A stretch of DNA of 64,000 nucleotides from Prorocentrum cordatum (GCA_963575745.1 CAUYUJ010000724.1:1-64000), one strand, 5' to 3'; shown: positions 10,531 through 23,336, numbered from the stretch's first letter. Numbers and translations: made by a program. Notes: a model not told the origin generated them from the sequence alone.

Positions 10531-10717
10531 GTCGGGCCTGTGCCCCTACAGGGGGACTTTCGACGAAAAATAAAAAATACCTCAACAATAGTCAAACAAT
10601 AGTCCAAAAATAGTCTGGGGACTATTTGTTTGAGTATTTTTGACCTTTTGGGAGCATTTTTGTTGCGGTATTTTTGACTTATCGTCGATAATCCCCCTGT
10701 AGGGGGACACGCCCGAC
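10531..10717 (+). mobile_element. Family B TIR element, copy B2
   Basis: A 187-bp copy. The left end GTCGGGCCTGTGCCCCTACA pairs with the right end TGTAGGGGGACACGCCCGAC. The interior is AT-rich (AAAAATAAAAAATACC). The direct repeat AGCGTGGTG occurs just before the 5' end and 3 nt after the 3' TIR, consistent with a 9-bp target duplication. GT opens the TIR and an AG lies 5 nt beyond its end. Confidence 0.88.
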
Positions 10718-11385
10718 TTAAGCGTGGTGCCGTTCTTCGGGAGCGGTGTGAGTCTCCCCCTCTCGCCCTCTGCCCTCGAGATCGACCCTCGGACCTCCCC
10801 GGAGGAGTCCCTCCCTGACGCGAAGCTTCGCCGATGCACAAAACGGTCCTCCTCCTCCTCCTTCTCCTCCTCCTCTCCGCCTCCTCCTCCTCCTCCTTCT
10901 CCTCCTCCTCTCCGCCTCCTCCTCCTCCTCCTTCTCCTCCTCCTCTCCGCCTCCTCCTCCTCCTCTTCCTCCTCTTCCTCCTCCTCGCCCTCCTCCTACT
11001 TTCTCTTCGCATCCCGAATCGCCCTCCGCCCTCAAGACCGGCCCTCGGGGCTTCCCAGGGGCATCCTGCCTTGGCGACGAAATGCCACCCAGATACTAAG
11101 TATAGAAGTGCGCCTGCACATGAACATTCGGAGGTCCGCCCGGATTTCTTGGATATCGTCGCCGGACCCCTCCCCTCCCCCCCTTGGCGCGCGGAGCTCG
11201 GACCAGCGGAAGTTCTTGCTGCGCCAGTGGTTCGGTTTCTGGGGAGGCTTCGCAGAGACACCACGGCAAGAACCCGCACCGAGCACCTCGGTCGTCCTTC
11301 TCCTCCACCGCCCCCCCCTGTTCCTGAAAAGGGAAACTCCTCCCTGTCGCACCGCCAGATTTCCTCCCTGCCACACCGGAGGGGA
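10718..11385. other. Spacer with (CCT)n tract, no gene
   Basis: A CTC/CCT tract occupies about 10847-10995. Sequence near 11090-11205 has diverged similarity to family E (GGAGGTCCGCCCGGATTTCTT), but its ends are lost. The remainder is unique and has no recognisable coding sequence. Confidence 0.55.
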
Positions 11386-12115
11386 AGGGTGGGGGCGTTT
11401 CGCCCGAGCATTGCAGCAGCAGCTTCATGGGTGGAGGGCCCGTCCTTGTTAAAATGGCGGTTTTTGCGTTGGCGCCGCGCTCTTCCGTTCTGACAGGTTG
11501 CAGCAGCCTCACGGATTGTAGGGCGTTTTTTTTTTTTTTTTTTTTTTTTGTGTTAAATCGGTTCTTGTCTCAGCCCCGCTTGCAACATCTTCAAGGATCG
11601 AGGGCGGTTTTTTTTTCAAGGCATGTTCCTCGCTTCAGCGCCGCGCACATTCGTCTTAGCAGTTTGCAGCAGTCTCGAGGATGAAGGACGAGCCCTTGTG
11701 CATAATGATGGTCTCGCTATATCGCCGCGCACATTGGGTTTTAATGTTCGCAGCAGCTTCACGGACGGAGGGCGGGTCCTATTCAAGGTGTGGTTTGGTA
11801 TTTGGCGCCGCGCATTTTCGTTTTGAGAATTCCAACAGTTCGAACGATGGCGGGTGGGCCGTTTTTCAAATCGTCGTTCTCTATTTGGCGTCGCGGACAT
11901 GAATGTTAAAACTTTGTCACCGCCTCAAGAAAAGAGGGCGTGCCGTTGTCAACATGTGGCTCCCGAGCTAGCGCCGCGCTCATTCGTGATTCAGTTTTGC
12001 AAGTTATTGCGGGATGGAGGGAGGGTGGTCCCTTTTTTTCAAAATGTGGGTATCCCCTTAGCGTTGCGCACATTCGTCTTCAAAACTTACAACAGTTTCA
12101 ATGGCTCGCGTGATT
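11386..12115 (+). repeat. Diverged 82-89 bp satellite, inverted relative to the 1.9-2.8 kb array
   Basis: Units anchored by GCGCCGCGCACATTCG recur near 11470, 11637, 11720, 11802, 11885, 11968 and 12060. Each is followed by a GTTT.CA.CAG block and a GA.GGAGGGCGG block. These are the reverse complement of the array at 1903-2829. A 20-nt T run at 11527-11549 interrupts one unit. Confidence 0.8.
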
Positions 12116-12780
12116 GAAGTCCCTCGAAAAGCGATCTGGCACGATTTAGGATTGCCAGGACGCAGCAGTCACGTTGATTCGCGGTGTCGAAGTTCCAGGA
12201 ATCGTTATCTTGAGTCGTGCTGGACTGTCTGGGCGAAACAGTCAAGATGTTACGCGACGTGTAAGTCCCAGGGGTGTTTTTTTGGCACGATTGGATTCTC
12301 AGACGGGTATCTTTCATCGTGGTACTCCCCACAATGACATGCAATACTTGTAAGGACCTATGCAGAAGTATGTTCGACAGAGCTGCAACATCGTTGATGT
12401 GCCTTGGGTTTACACTGATCCTCCTCGTCCTCCAGCTTGTCATGTTCCTCCTCCTCCCTCCCCCGCACCCGCCCCAGGCGGAGTCCAAGAGCCGGAAGGT
12501 CAGACCAGAGGACCTGTTTGGAGGAGAGCAGGCACCTCCCCCCCGAGGCGGGGGAAGAGGAGGATATGTTCTGATCTCATCGCCTCCGTGGTCCAGCCAA
12601 GCAAGTCTCAGCGTGCTGCTTGGACGGGGCAGATATGGAGCAGGCTCCATCCTGGAGGGTACACGCATGTTGGGCGTGGAGACGTATCGCACGTGCGCGA
12701 GACCATCTGGCTTGTGCTCGATGAGCTCGTTTTGTTTTCGAATTTCGGTGTGGCGGATCCAGTTGCACCGAATGTCTTTC
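12116..12780. other. Unique spacer, no confident gene
   Basis: Non-repetitive sequence. A minus-strand open frame of 286 codons spans 12087-12947, but it begins inside family C repeat DNA and ends in satellite DNA, and no domain is recognisable, so I do not call it a gene. Confidence 0.45.
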
Positions 12781-13005
12781 GCAGGAGGAGGATCGGATTG
12801 CGCCAGAATGCACCGCATCGCGCCACGTCGGCGATGTGGGTAGAAGGATTGCGCCGCATCGCCGATGCATCGGCGATGCTGGTCGATGTGGAGTCCGATT
12901 TTCTCGACGCCGACGTCGCCGATGCATCGCCGACGTCGATGGCGCATCGGCTATGCATTGGCGATGCGGCGCGATCCTACAACCCATATTTTGAGAGACC
13001 CATCC
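12781..13005 (+). mobile_element. Family C foldback element, copy C2
   Basis: Repeated CGCCGATGCATCGGCGATG arms surround TTTTCTCGACGCCGACG, with GGATTGCGCCGCATCG on the left and GATGCGGCGCGATCCTACAA on the right. Confidence 0.72.
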
Positions 13006-13099
13006 ACTTCCGAGGGGCCTCTGGCGGCGGGAGCCGGCGGTGTGTGGGCGCGAGGGAGGCGGTCTTCTAAGGAGGCGAGGAGGGGGCTTGTGAGAAGGC

Positions 13100-14195
13100 A
13101 GGAACTTCTCCAAACAATTATGAGTAGCTATGTATCTAGGTGGAACAATCTATGGTGTTCAATTTATGTGGAGCAATACATGTGGGGAATCACTATGTGG
13201 CGTAATTGATATTTACAGACGGGTTGACACATCCGATGCTTTTGCAAGCAAAACACCCACCTACCGGCAACTTGGTTTGCAAAACACATGCGGTGGCGAT
13301 TGCGATGGTCCATCTCTGCAGCCGCGCCAACCCAAGCACGCGCGCGCAGCGGCCAGCTAGTTTGGCGCGACCGACGCGGCCGCGGTGGCGCTGACCGCTG
13401 GGCACATCCCAGCGGGCATTTCAGTGCGAGTCGGCGGTCTGGGAGGGCGCGGTGCCATAGCAACGTCGGCAACGGTAGACACGATGATGATAGTAGCGAT
13501 GTTGGTGGCGACGTTGACAACGACGACGGCGCGGCCAGTGCGGGTGCCGATGCTGATCACGCAGACGACGATGACGGCGCCCTCTCGTTGGTGATGAAAG
13601 TTTTACAAAGAGTTCGACATGCGCGCGCGGCCGACGCGCGAAAATTGCCGCATGGTATTATTTGGAAAGGATCGTGCCTCCTCCCCCAGCTCGCGCGCAA
13701 GGGCGTGCGAATGATTTCGGCATGCGGCGCCAGGGGCCCATTTGGCAAACTTCCATGAGAATGCTGAAAATCCCATGTTCGTCTGAAGAGCTGGCGAAAG
13801 CGGAAGCGCACGTTTGTTTGCTGGTTTTTTGCGAAACCATTTTTTTCATATTCTTGTTGGACATTCGGTTTTGAACCCGCTACGAAGCCGAAGGTTGTTG
13901 ACGGATTCCGGCATGCGCGCGCGACGATACGCGCGTGTGCACATCGTTCCGTTTTCTGCAAAGGATTCTCGCGACGGCACGCGCGCAGGGGCGTTCGAAC
14001 GATTTTGGAATGCGCGCGCGAGCAAGCCCCGTCTGGTAACATGTTCTACAAATCTCAAGCCATATGTTTTTATCTCTTAAGCAATCGCATGGGCGCGCGC
14101 GCGGCATGCGCGCGCGCAAACACGCGCGTGTTTATTGCGTCTCTTTGAAGCCAGGGATTTTTGAACACGGGTGATTTATGATAAACGAATGCGTG

Positions 14196-14243
<48 letters not shown>

Positions 14244-15760
14244 CTGCAGAAAATGACGGGTGGGGCGAATATCTGCGGGGCTGGGATGGTTTGAGTTCGT
14301 ATTTCGGATGGACGATGGGGCAGAATCATATGTAAATTGCAATACGACAAAGGGGGCGGATAATCATTGGGCGGAGGGTTACTAGGGTCTATTTTCCAAT
14401 AGCGGAGAATCGATGTTGTGCGCAAGGTCTGTGGTACAATCGAAGTGGTGACATCAATGTGGGGCCCTCTACGTGGTGCAGTTCTTTTTGCGGACCGTGA
14501 AGTTGTCAATCCCACGGCTTGCGCAATCATCCCAACCGCCCACCCGCAAGTCAGTTGGCAAAACCCTTGCGGTGGCGATTGTGATGATTGTTTGGCGCTG
14601 ATTGGCGCATCGCTGCGACCGCGCCCACGCACGCAGGCCGAACACTCATGCCCAGAGGGCACGCGACAAACTCGGCCAAATTGGCGAATCTGGGGTCCGG
14701 GCCCGTGCACGATTCTTGTGGAGTGCTTGAGGGATTCGGCAAAGCAGTTTTTCCTGAACAACTTGGACTTGTCAACCCAATTGCTCGCGCAACCATCCCA
14801 CCCACACGCCCGCAACTTGGTGTGCAAAACCCATGCGGCGGCAACGGCGATGAGTGCTTGGCGCTGGCTGGCGCATCTCTGCGGCTGTGCTGGCGCGCGC
14901 ACGCTCGCGCGTTCACTGTCTAACTGGTCTGGCGCGACCGACGCGGCCGCGGTGGCGCTCACCGATGGGGATTCCCCAGTGCGTCTCAAAGGCCGCACTG
15001 GCGCGCGGGCGTTCCATTGCAAATCGGTGATTCCCGGCGGGTGCGGTATCATGGCGACGTCGGCAACGGCGGGAAACATGATGATTGTAACGACGATGGT
15101 GGCGAGAGTGGAAATGGCGACGGCAAGGCCAATGCCGGCGCCGAGGCTTGTCGCGCCGGTGGCGGTGATGGTGCCCACGTGTCGGTGATGAAGGTGTTGG
15201 AGAGATTTCGACTTGCGCGCGCGGCCGATGCGCTGGTTGACAAGGGTCGCGCCCCCCCAAGCAAGCGCATAAGGGCGTTCGAATGTTTCCAACAGTCGCG
15301 CGCGAGATGCCCGAGGATTTGAGGAACGTGTTGAGCATTCATGTTTTCTTGAAATGTTAGCAAATAGCGCGCGCGCGGACGTGTTTGGAAAAACAATGTT
15401 GCAAAACCGGCGTTTTTTGTTCCATGGTTTTTGCGCACTCGGTTTTGACATCGTCGCACCGTCCAAAGTGTTTGTGTGATTTCGGTATGCGCGCGCGACG
15501 ACGCGCGCGTTTGGATTTGGTCCTTTTTGTCGTGGGCACACGATTCTGATACATTGGTGTTCTGAAATCGCAAGTGCGCGCGCGTAGTGTCATTTGCAGG
15601 GGCGCCCGGCTCAGCTGGGATGGTACGAATTCGTGTTCTTGAAAAAACGATGGCGCTCACTTCGGTATAAATTGCACATCCCCGGGGGGAGCGGATAAAG
15701 GCGGGGGGGGTGATCTTAGTTATTACTGGAAAGGAGAATCTTCGTGGTTCAATATAGGTT
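13100..15760. repeat. Diverged segmental duplication region
   Basis: About 13225-13660 and 14790-15240 are diverged copies. They share GCAAAACACATGCGG, the block GGCGCGACCGACGCGGCCGC, GTGGCGCT.ACCG, GCGACGTCGGCAACGG and a GTGATGAAGGTGTTGG-like end. A third partial copy lies near 14500-14660. Between them, units with GCGTTCGAA.GATTTTGGAATGCGCGCGCG recur. Open frames here follow the repeated DNA and no domain is recognised. Confidence 0.7.
14199..14238. repeat. (AT)n microsatellite
   Basis: About 20 perfect AT dinucleotides, one of very few AT-only repeats in the window. Confidence 0.97.
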
Positions 15761-15769
15761 GTACAATTT

Positions 15770-15990
15770 GGGCGGCGACGGGGCGACGACGAGGCGGCGA
15801 CGGCGAGCATGGAACCGCCAGACCGCCACCCAGGCCCAGACGACGGGCGGCGACGAAGCGGCAACGGGGCGGCGAAGGCGAACACGGAACCGCCAGACCG
15901 CCACCCAAACACAGATGACGGGCGGCGACGACAGGGGCGACGGAGCTTCGACGACGAGCACGGAACAGCCTGGCCGCCACCCATGTCCAG
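15770..15990. repeat. About 75 bp tandem repeat, 3 units
   Basis: GGAACCGCCAGACCGCCACC recurs at about 15811 and 15887, with a variant GGAACAGCCTGGCCGCCACC at about 15961. Each is preceded by GACGGGCGGCGACGA-like sequence. Confidence 0.8.
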
Positions 15991-18080
15991 TTCTACAGAA
16001 CACATGTGGGGTCCCCTAGGTGCAAACACTGCTTACGGACAGCAATGTTTGCAACCAGTAAGGCTGCGGCCTCTGAGAGACGCCGGTATGTTTCACATCA
16101 GCCTGTCTGTTTCCAGTGTTGGCTTACAGACCCGCCGTTTTCTCGGTCCGTGGCCACCTCTCGCCCCAAGAGGGAGGAAACAGGAGGGTGTTTCATAGAG
16201 GGTTCTGAAGGGCTCCAAGTGGATCCGAGGCAGTTGGCGGGGGGAAGATGTTGGGAGAGGAAAGGACCTAGAGGGTCATTTCGAGTACGAACATCTGACG
16301 AAACAACATCCGTATCCCATCGCTTGAATACCCAAGGGTCCGCTTGCAGCCCAGGATTCGGGGTAATTCTTGCCCAGCCAAATGGCCAGTGTATTTTATA
16401 CAAATATACGACAATCCACGATCAAGTGGTGTCCGCCGCGCGGAGTTGCGCGACGTGGGAAAAGGAGCCGCGAATTACCGGGGCGTGGGTGCCACAGGAA
16501 TTGCTGGGTAGGCGAGAGGGGGTAGGAGGAGGCGGCGGAGGGATGACAGCAGGAGGCGAACTTGTGCTCGCAATGCGCTCGAAGAGACACGGATTTGGCA
16601 AAATCAGTTCGCAATCCGTTCTCGTTCTGCCATCTGTTTGAGACCGATCCAATCCCGTCCACTCGAGCACTGATTAAGTTCAGGACGGGAATACCTGCAT
16701 CTCCGGCCCCCGCAACACTGATCCGAGGGTAGATGCTCCTGCTTTTGCATGGGGCCAGGGGCATCAGAATAGGCGCTTCGTGCGCCAGCCCTTCGACGTC
16801 GCATCACATCGAGCCTCGACATCAGGCCGCAATGTGTGTCTTTTGTCAAGGGTGACTGCACTAGTCGGGTCCCTCTGACGGAATTGTTTTTATGGGTAGA
16901 AGTTCTGGGTTACATATCTTGCGCGTATGGAACTGCTTCTTGTGTTGTTGCTGAGCTACTCTGCCCTTTTTGAGTTCGTGGTCGAGGATGTGGTGCGATT
17001 GCTTGGTAGTTTGATTGGCTTGATTGCTTCTTTCAAGAAAACCGTCAGCTCACACGTGTAGAGTTAGGTCGTGCTTCAAATCTATGTTTCAGTGACCGAT
17101 TTTTTTGGCGTAGAGACCATGTTCCATGGGGGCGTCCAGCACTTAGAGGGCTCTGGGAATGGCAGCTTTCTTACTCGTTTCGAGATTCGCAGCGAGAATT
17201 GGTGTTCACGAGAGCGCGGACGGGGGAGACACAAGCAATACATCAAAGACGCCCGCGGGATGCATGTGAGGTCGTTGGGTCAAGGGACGCCAGGAGTTTG
17301 TTTGCAAACGGTCCGGAAACCGTACAAGTATAACAAGTAGTGATTTGCACCACGGGTCAACCGGGGGATGCGAAACCGGCAAAAAGTCAGCTGGAGGTCA
17401 CAAACAAACCAACAACCTAATATGCCAGACATTGGCCGAACACGACGTCGATCGTCGATGCCAGTTTCGAACGAAAACGAAAACCAAACGGTGCCGTAAA
17501 CCTCAGAACTTGGAACGACGCACACACACTTTAGCCCTCGCCGTTTCCAGGGCCCTCCTAGGTCGAGCAGTAGGATGGCCCGCCGACCTTTGGAGAGGGT
17601 AGTTGAAGGCCTGGCAAAACACCATCTCTAAATTCGCATACACACATATATACATATATGTATACATGTATGTATATTATATATATATATATTTATGTAC
17701 ATTGTAGATGCCCGTCCTATTCTTGAACTGCTAAACATGCTTGATGGTGGACGTCGATAAGACATGGCACGTCAGATGGTCCATGTTTGTAGAGGCGTTG
17801 GACCGACTATTCAAGCACAACATGGCGCATGGGTGCGAATGTGCTGCGCATGTCAGCCGGAAAGATCCCAGCTGCACGCGATCGCCATCCTGGGATCTTG
17901 GAACGGCAGTGGTATTCATGAGAGCGGTTTTATCCGTGATGCGCAATGGGGTGACGTGTGGGGAAATTTCCTGGGCGGCCTTCAACCGATGTGCTTCACA
18001 CGAGCGCACTCAAAGAGCAGCCGTGTGCCAAATGCAATGCCAGTGGCTATTGACCTTGGACGCCTGGTGCGCCATACCTT
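15991..18080. other. Unique 2 kb stretch, no confident gene
   Basis: Mostly non-repetitive with balanced composition. The longest plus-strand frame is 211 codons (16006-16641) and overlaps minus-strand frames of 101 and 122 codons. I recognise no domain and cannot choose a strand. A TA-rich block (TATACATATATGTATAC) occupies about 17640-17705. Plus-strand frames at 17741-18136 are also unrecognised. Confidence 0.4.
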
Positions 18081-18081
18081 G

Positions 18082-18236
18082 TTTATACCTGTCCCTCTAC
18101 AGGGGGAATATTCAAAACATAGGTAGTAAAACATAGTCAGGGGAGTATTTTTGAGTATTTTTGGGCATCTTTTGAATCTTTTTGAGAGTCGTTTATTTTC
18201 CATCCAAAATCCCCCTGTGCGGGGGCAGGCACGATC
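18082..18236 (+). mobile_element. Family B TIR element, copy B3
   Basis: The left end CCTGTCCCTCTACAGGGGGA faces the right end TCCCCCTGTGCGGGGGCAGG. The interior is T-rich (GTATTTTTGAGTATTTTTGG). The outer GTCGGG and CCCGAC of the family are decayed. Confidence 0.75.
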
Positions 18237-18439
18237 TAAATCTTGCTTCCGGTGCTTGCAAAAACCGTGAACACCAGTTCACAAGCAGGGTCACGGGTGG
18301 TCGTCTGGAGGGCACTCTGCCCCCCCCCCCCCGTCGTTGCAGGGGTGCGGGGCGCTCTGGTGCCAGAAAACGCCCAGATCCACGCCGAAGGGAGAGGGAG
18401 GACGGGGAGGAGGGGGAAGACGAGGAGAAGGAGGACGAG

Positions 18440-18570
18440 GAGAGGAGGAGGAGGAGGAGGAGGAGGAGGAGGAGGAGGAGGAGGAGGAGGAGGAGGAGGA
18501 TGAGGAGGAGGAGGAGGAGGAGAAGGAGGACGAGGAGAAGGAGGACGAGGAAAAGGAGGACGAGGCTGAG
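18440..18570. repeat. (GGA)n microsatellite
   Basis: GGA triplets with GAC, TGA and GAA interruptions produce artefactual poly-Glu, poly-Arg and poly-Gly frames. Confidence 0.95.
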
Positions 18571-18882
18571 AGCAGACGTCATTCCCTAACCCCCCCTGCT
18601 CCCTCGTGGCCCCCGTCCCCTGCAGCGCTCTGCTGGCAGGCCGTGCAGCAGAAGGCCGATATCAAGTTGACCGACGATAAGGCTCTGCCCCCCCCTTTCC
18701 CCCACACTCCGCGGTCGTCGTCGTTTTCCCCCTCCTGTGGGCAGACAGGACGAGGAGTGAGGAGGACGAGGAGGAGGAGGACGGCGACGAGCACGATGAG
18801 GACGAGGTCGCGAAGGACTGGTGACAGGGGAGGAAGACATGGTACTCGTGCTGCTGCCTTTCCCTCGCTTTCCCCTTTCTGG

Positions 18883-19060
18883 GGCCTCCCGGCAGGCCCG
18901 CGTCGCCACCGCTGGATTCGCCTCGACATCCTGGTCGGAACGCACCCTGGGAGAGGTCCGGGGAGCACAGTGGAGGCCCATGCCAAGAAACACCCTGCAT
19001 GCCTCTAGGGTGCCCTGGGTTTCTTGGGTTTCGATGGTTTTGCTGTGGAAGGCGTGACGT
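18883..19060. repeat. Dispersed repeat (CGTCGCCACCG.TGGATTCGCC)
   Basis: The block CGTCGCCACCGCTGGATTCG, followed by a GGAG.GGTCC.GGGAGCA segment, recurs at about 39832-39905. The adjacent AGTGGAGGCCCATG.CAAGAA segment recurs at about 52570-52600. It looks like an old dispersed element. Confidence 0.6.
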
Positions 19061-19247
19061 TCCCACACCAGAAGTCAATGGTCGTCCTGGGGTCTCAGGG
19101 TTGGGTTTCTGGTGGACGGTTTCTCGTGGACTGGCCTCCACTGTAGCGGTGTCGGTACCTTCTGTTTTCCCTGCAGGTGGGGTGGCAGTCTCGGCCTGGC
19201 CGCACCACGGCCATTGGCCCCCCTCGCACAGGAGGAGTAAGAATCCC

Positions 19248-19490
19248 TCTTCCTCCTCCTCCTCCTCCTCCTCCTATTCCTCCACCTCCTCCTCCTATTC
19301 CTCCACCTCCTTCTCCCCCTCCTCCTCCTCCTCCTTCGCCTCCTCCTCCCCCCCCTCCTCCTCCTCCTCCTCCTCCTCCTCCTCCTTTTGTTTCTCTTCC
19401 TCCTCCTCCTCCTCCTCCTCCGCCTCCTTCTCCTCCTCCCACCCCCTTCCTCCTCCTGCTCCTCCTCGTCCTCCTCCTCCTCCTCAGAGC
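19248..19490. repeat. (CCT)n microsatellite
   Basis: About 240 bp of CCT triplets with ATT, TTG and CCC interruptions. Confidence 0.95.
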
Positions 19491-21420
19491 GAAGCCTGAC
19501 TTGGGAGCAGTTGCGCATCCTATTCCGCTGTATTCGCCAAGGCATTGGAGGGACGCGTGGCGCTTCCCGCAATCTCCTTACGGGAGGGCAGATGGCAATG
19601 GCCTCGGACAACATAAGCGGACGTGTGCCAGTTGCCAAGCGCAACCGACACGAGACGCCTGGAGATGAACGGGGCGTGAATGTATTCGCAGTGCGACCTA
19701 CACCATTCTCCTGGAGCGCGCGAGCTGCTGAGCTGACCTCCTGCGCCTGAGGTGGCCCCCCCCCCCATCGGCGAAGGGCCCCGAGGCTCTTCAATCCTCG
19801 GAGGCGCTCTTAAATCCTCAGAGGCGCTAGCAGCCCCTGATGTACTGTTTACGCTTCGCGTATCCCCACCAGTTGTCTAGGGCGTTTGGAACCTGGCGCC
19901 CCACCGGCGACTCGCTCCACGGGCCTCGCGCTTGCCCCTTTTCAGAACGACGGACTCGGTTGCTCAGGTACACGTCTGTTATTGTGTGGTCCGTGCCTCA
20001 TGGCAGGCATCGAATTCCTCGACATTTTGTCCTGTGCATGTGCTCGAGCTCCCAGGATCCCCGCCGCCGTCAGTCCCCTTTCAGCTTCGCGGCTGCTTGT
20101 GAGTGGGCCGGCTGGCTAGTGCGCCTTCTGTAGCTAATTAGACTTGCCCGTTGCCCGGACTCCCTGCCCGCCGCCTGCCTCTTCGCTTGCGGCCGCGACC
20201 GAAAAAGTATCCCCACCAGCTTGTTGCTTTGTTTCTTGACGGCGCGCAGTTGCTCTGTATCGCTCGCAAGCAAAACTTGGGTCGGGCCCAACCCAGCTAA
20301 AAGTGGCGTCACCTTGGTGTTATAGATATCATATAGGCGGCCACGGGATGGGCACCAAATCGTCACCAGATTGAGGGCCGTGGTGACATCGCCAGGCTGG
20401 TGCGAAGAGGCCCAAATACAAATTGTGCAAAACGTATCCGCACCAGCCTATCCAGAAACGAAACCTACGCGAGTTGCGTTCACTTGACCGGCTGAGCGTA
20501 GGTAGAACACAGAGACGGGGCAGCCGCCAAACCGAACACCGGGATGAGCCTGAGCAGGACCAGGAGTCACCACACACGCCTTCGCGGAGCTTTCGTTGTG
20601 GGAGCCTTCTGTTTGCTCATTTGGGCCCTCTTGGGGCCACCTGGGAGGCCTTTGGGACTCACTCGGCGCCCTCTCGAGGCCCATGTTGGAGCCCTGCGGG
20701 CCCTCATGAGGCCATCTCGGATAGGAGGCCATAGAAGAAATAGCGGGGGACATCCAATTACGCCCCCCCCCGTCGGAAGCCTACCAGTCGTTTCAACAAG
20801 CCCTCTTGGGGCACTTCTGGGGCCCTCGTGGGCCCCTCTTGGAGTTCGGTGTGGCCATCTTGGGGCCACCCTGAGGCCTCCATCGCCGATCGGATGCGAA
20901 AACGCGAGAAGACACATCAATGATCTTCCAGTGGTTTGGAAAGGTGTTGGCCTCCCGCGGGGGGGGGGGGGTCCTCTGGGAGTTTCCGTGGTCACTTCGA
21001 GCCGTGGTGGGGCGGTCTTGCAGCCTCTCGGAGGCAACTGAGAGGCTATCCAGAGCAATATCGGGCTACAGTAAGCCACCTTGAGCCACATGGGACCATC
21101 CAGCGATCCGCGGGGGGATGCTTCCAGGCTTGGGGAGAGGGGGCCAGAAGGGGAAGACGGAGGCTGGAATAACTAAAACCACCTACGCTCAAAGAGGTGG
21201 GATTACTCTTTGCTAGGTCGTGCGCCATCGATCGGCAAGGACGCTCGTTTCTTCGAGCAGGCAAAAGGTTGCGCTGGAATTTGAACGGGCAGGGAGCTCA
21301 GCACTTCAGCTTCGGTGGCTGCCGTTGCTGCCGCCGCTGCCTCCCGTCCACATGCCGCCATCTCTCGCCCGCGTCTCACCGTGGCTTCGACCACTTGCCA
21401 CAGCGCCGACAGGAATAACG
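19491..21420. other. Spacer, partly degenerate repeats, no gene
   Basis: The part 19491-20580 is unique without recognisable coding sequence. From about 20600 to 21060 the DNA is built from degenerate CTTGGGGCCA and GAGGCC words, similar in style to 54.2-55.5 kb. A C/G run lies at about 20957-20971. Confidence 0.45.
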
Positions 21421-21429
21421 AGAAGAGGA

Positions 21430-21800
21430 AGGAGGGAAAAGGAGGAAGATGAGAAGGAGGAGGAGGAGGAGGAGGAGGAGGAGGAGGAGGAGGAGGAGGG
21501 GAGGAGGAGGAGGAGGAGAGGAGGGAGGAGGAGAGGGGGCGAAGGAGGAGGAAGGGGAGAGAGGGGAGGAGGAGAGGAGGAGGAGGGCGAAGGAGGAGGA
21601 GGAGGAGAGGAGGGAGGAGGAGGGAGGAGAGAGGGAGGAGGAGGAGGAGGCGAAGGAGGAGGAGGAGGAGGAGGAGGAGGGGGAGGAGGGAGGAGGAGGA
21701 GCAGGAGCAGGAGGAGGAGGAGGAGGAGGAGGAGGGGGGAAGGAGGGGAGGAGGAGCGGAGGAGGCGGAGGAGGAGGAGGAGGCGGAGGAGGACGCAGGC
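21430..21800. repeat. (GGA)n microsatellite, 370 bp
   Basis: Near-continuous purine GGA tract with GAAGGA, GGGA and GCA interruptions. The strict purine/pyrimidine strand asymmetry favours triplex formation. Confidence 0.95.
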
Positions 21801-21923
21801 AGGGGCGGGGGGCCGTCGCGCCTCGAGGCCCCGCGGCGCGCCCGTGGGGCGCCCGCGGCCTCCGCAGACTTCGGGCGCCCCGTGCAGATCAGCGCGCGGC
21901 CGTTTCTGCTTTTGACGGTTTAG

Positions 21924-22079
21924 TTTTGTTGTTGGTGGTGGTGGTTGTGGTATTGTTGGTGGTGTTGTTGTTGTTGCTGCTGCTGCTGCTGCTGTTGTTG
22001 TTGTTGTTGTTGTTGTTGTTGCTGTGGTTGTTGTTGTTGTTGTTGTTGTTGTTGTTGCTGTCGTTGTTGTTGTTGTTGT

Positions 22080-22111
<32 letters not shown>

Positions 22112-22122
22112 ATGTTGTTGGT

Positions 22123-22187
<65 letters not shown>

Positions 22188-22262
22188 CGATGTCGTTGCT
22201 GGTGGTGTTGTTGGTATTGTTTTTGCTGTTACTGGTATTGCTGTTTTTGTTGGTGTTTGTGC

Positions 22263-22308
<46 letters not shown>

Positions 22309-22309
22309 G
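21924..22309. repeat. (GTT)n microsatellite, 385 bp
   Basis: TTG triplets with GGT, GCT and GTC interruptions. GTT tracts also sit at the left edge of each large duplication unit in the 22-28 kb region. Confidence 0.96.
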
Positions 22310-22312
22310 AGC

Positions 22313-23012
22313 TCTCATTCTTGAAGAAAAATTATTGTTGATCCCCCCCACCGGTGCAGACTGTTTTTTCTCAATCAAAGTGTGCCCCTCGACGTTCGCA
22401 CCCTGTTTTTTGGAAGGGAAAGTCTTCCTGCTCAAACTGGGCCCCTGGCCCGCGGGTTACAACAACAACGGCTCCCGCTTGAGACTTCCTTACACTTTAG
22501 GCAGGACCCCCGCTCCCGCCCGAGACTTCCTTGCATTTTATTCAGGAATCGCGCTCTCGCTTGGGACATCCTTACAATTTATTCAGGAATCGCTCTCCTG
22601 GAGCTCTGGAGTCGCGCTCTCGCTGGAGACTTGCTTGCAACTTACTGAAGAATAGCCTTGCGTTGGAACTTCCTGCAATTTGCCCAAGCGCTGCGCTCCC
22701 GACACCCAGGCACCCAGGAGTCGCGCCCGTTGTGGCCCCATGTGCATGCCCTTCGTGGCCCCGCTGTCGCCATTTGTGTCCCCCTCATTGTCCTATGTGG
22801 CCCAGTTGCTACCCTCAGTGGCCCCGTAGTTGCCTTCTGTGGCCCCGCATTATCTGCACTTCGTGGCCCCCGCTCGTTCACACTCTTCGTGGCCCATACG
22901 CATTCCCTTCGTGTCCCCGCTGTCGCCCTTCGTGGCCTACTTCGTGCCCTTCGTGGCCCTGCTGTCGTTCTCTCTCGCTCTCGCTTTCGCTCGTCGTCGC
23001 CGTCGTCTTCGA

Positions 23013-23054
<42 letters not shown>

Positions 23055-23290
23055 GGTCGGTCCCCATGTCCGTCCCTCTTGGGGTCGGGTCGACGGTCCG
23101 CGGCCGCCCCGCCGATCAGCGCTGCCGCTGGCCAGGCCGACGGTCCGCGGCCGCCCCGCCGCTTGCCGGGGCCTGGCCTGCAGGGAAGAAAGGTATACCC
23201 CCCAAAATGGGTTCGATCGAAGACGAAGAGGGCGGGCATCGAGGGTTTGGGAAATACGCGTTATTGGACACTCGAGCATATAAGGGCGAA
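22313..23290 (+). repeat. Large duplication, copy 1 (pair with 24921-26262)
   Basis: The copy starts just after a GTT tract with GATCCCCCCCACCGGTGCA. It runs through CCCGCTTGAGACTTCC units, a series of CTTCGTGGCCCC units, a (GTC)n tract at about 23003-23055, a GACGGTCCGCGGCCGCCCCG doublet and GAGGGTTTGGGAAATA before the next GTT tract. It is collinear with 24921-26262. Confidence 0.9.
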
Positions 23291-23303
23291 CAGTCTTAAA
23301 ATG

Positions 23304-23336
<33 letters not shown>

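Noticed and set aside
12087-12947. 286-codon minus-strand frame
   Set aside because: It starts in a family C element and ends in satellite DNA, with no domain and no support for the start.
16006-16641. 211-codon plus-strand frame as a gene
   Set aside because: Opposite-strand frames overlap it, no domain is visible, and composition does not favour either strand; left as unique spacer.
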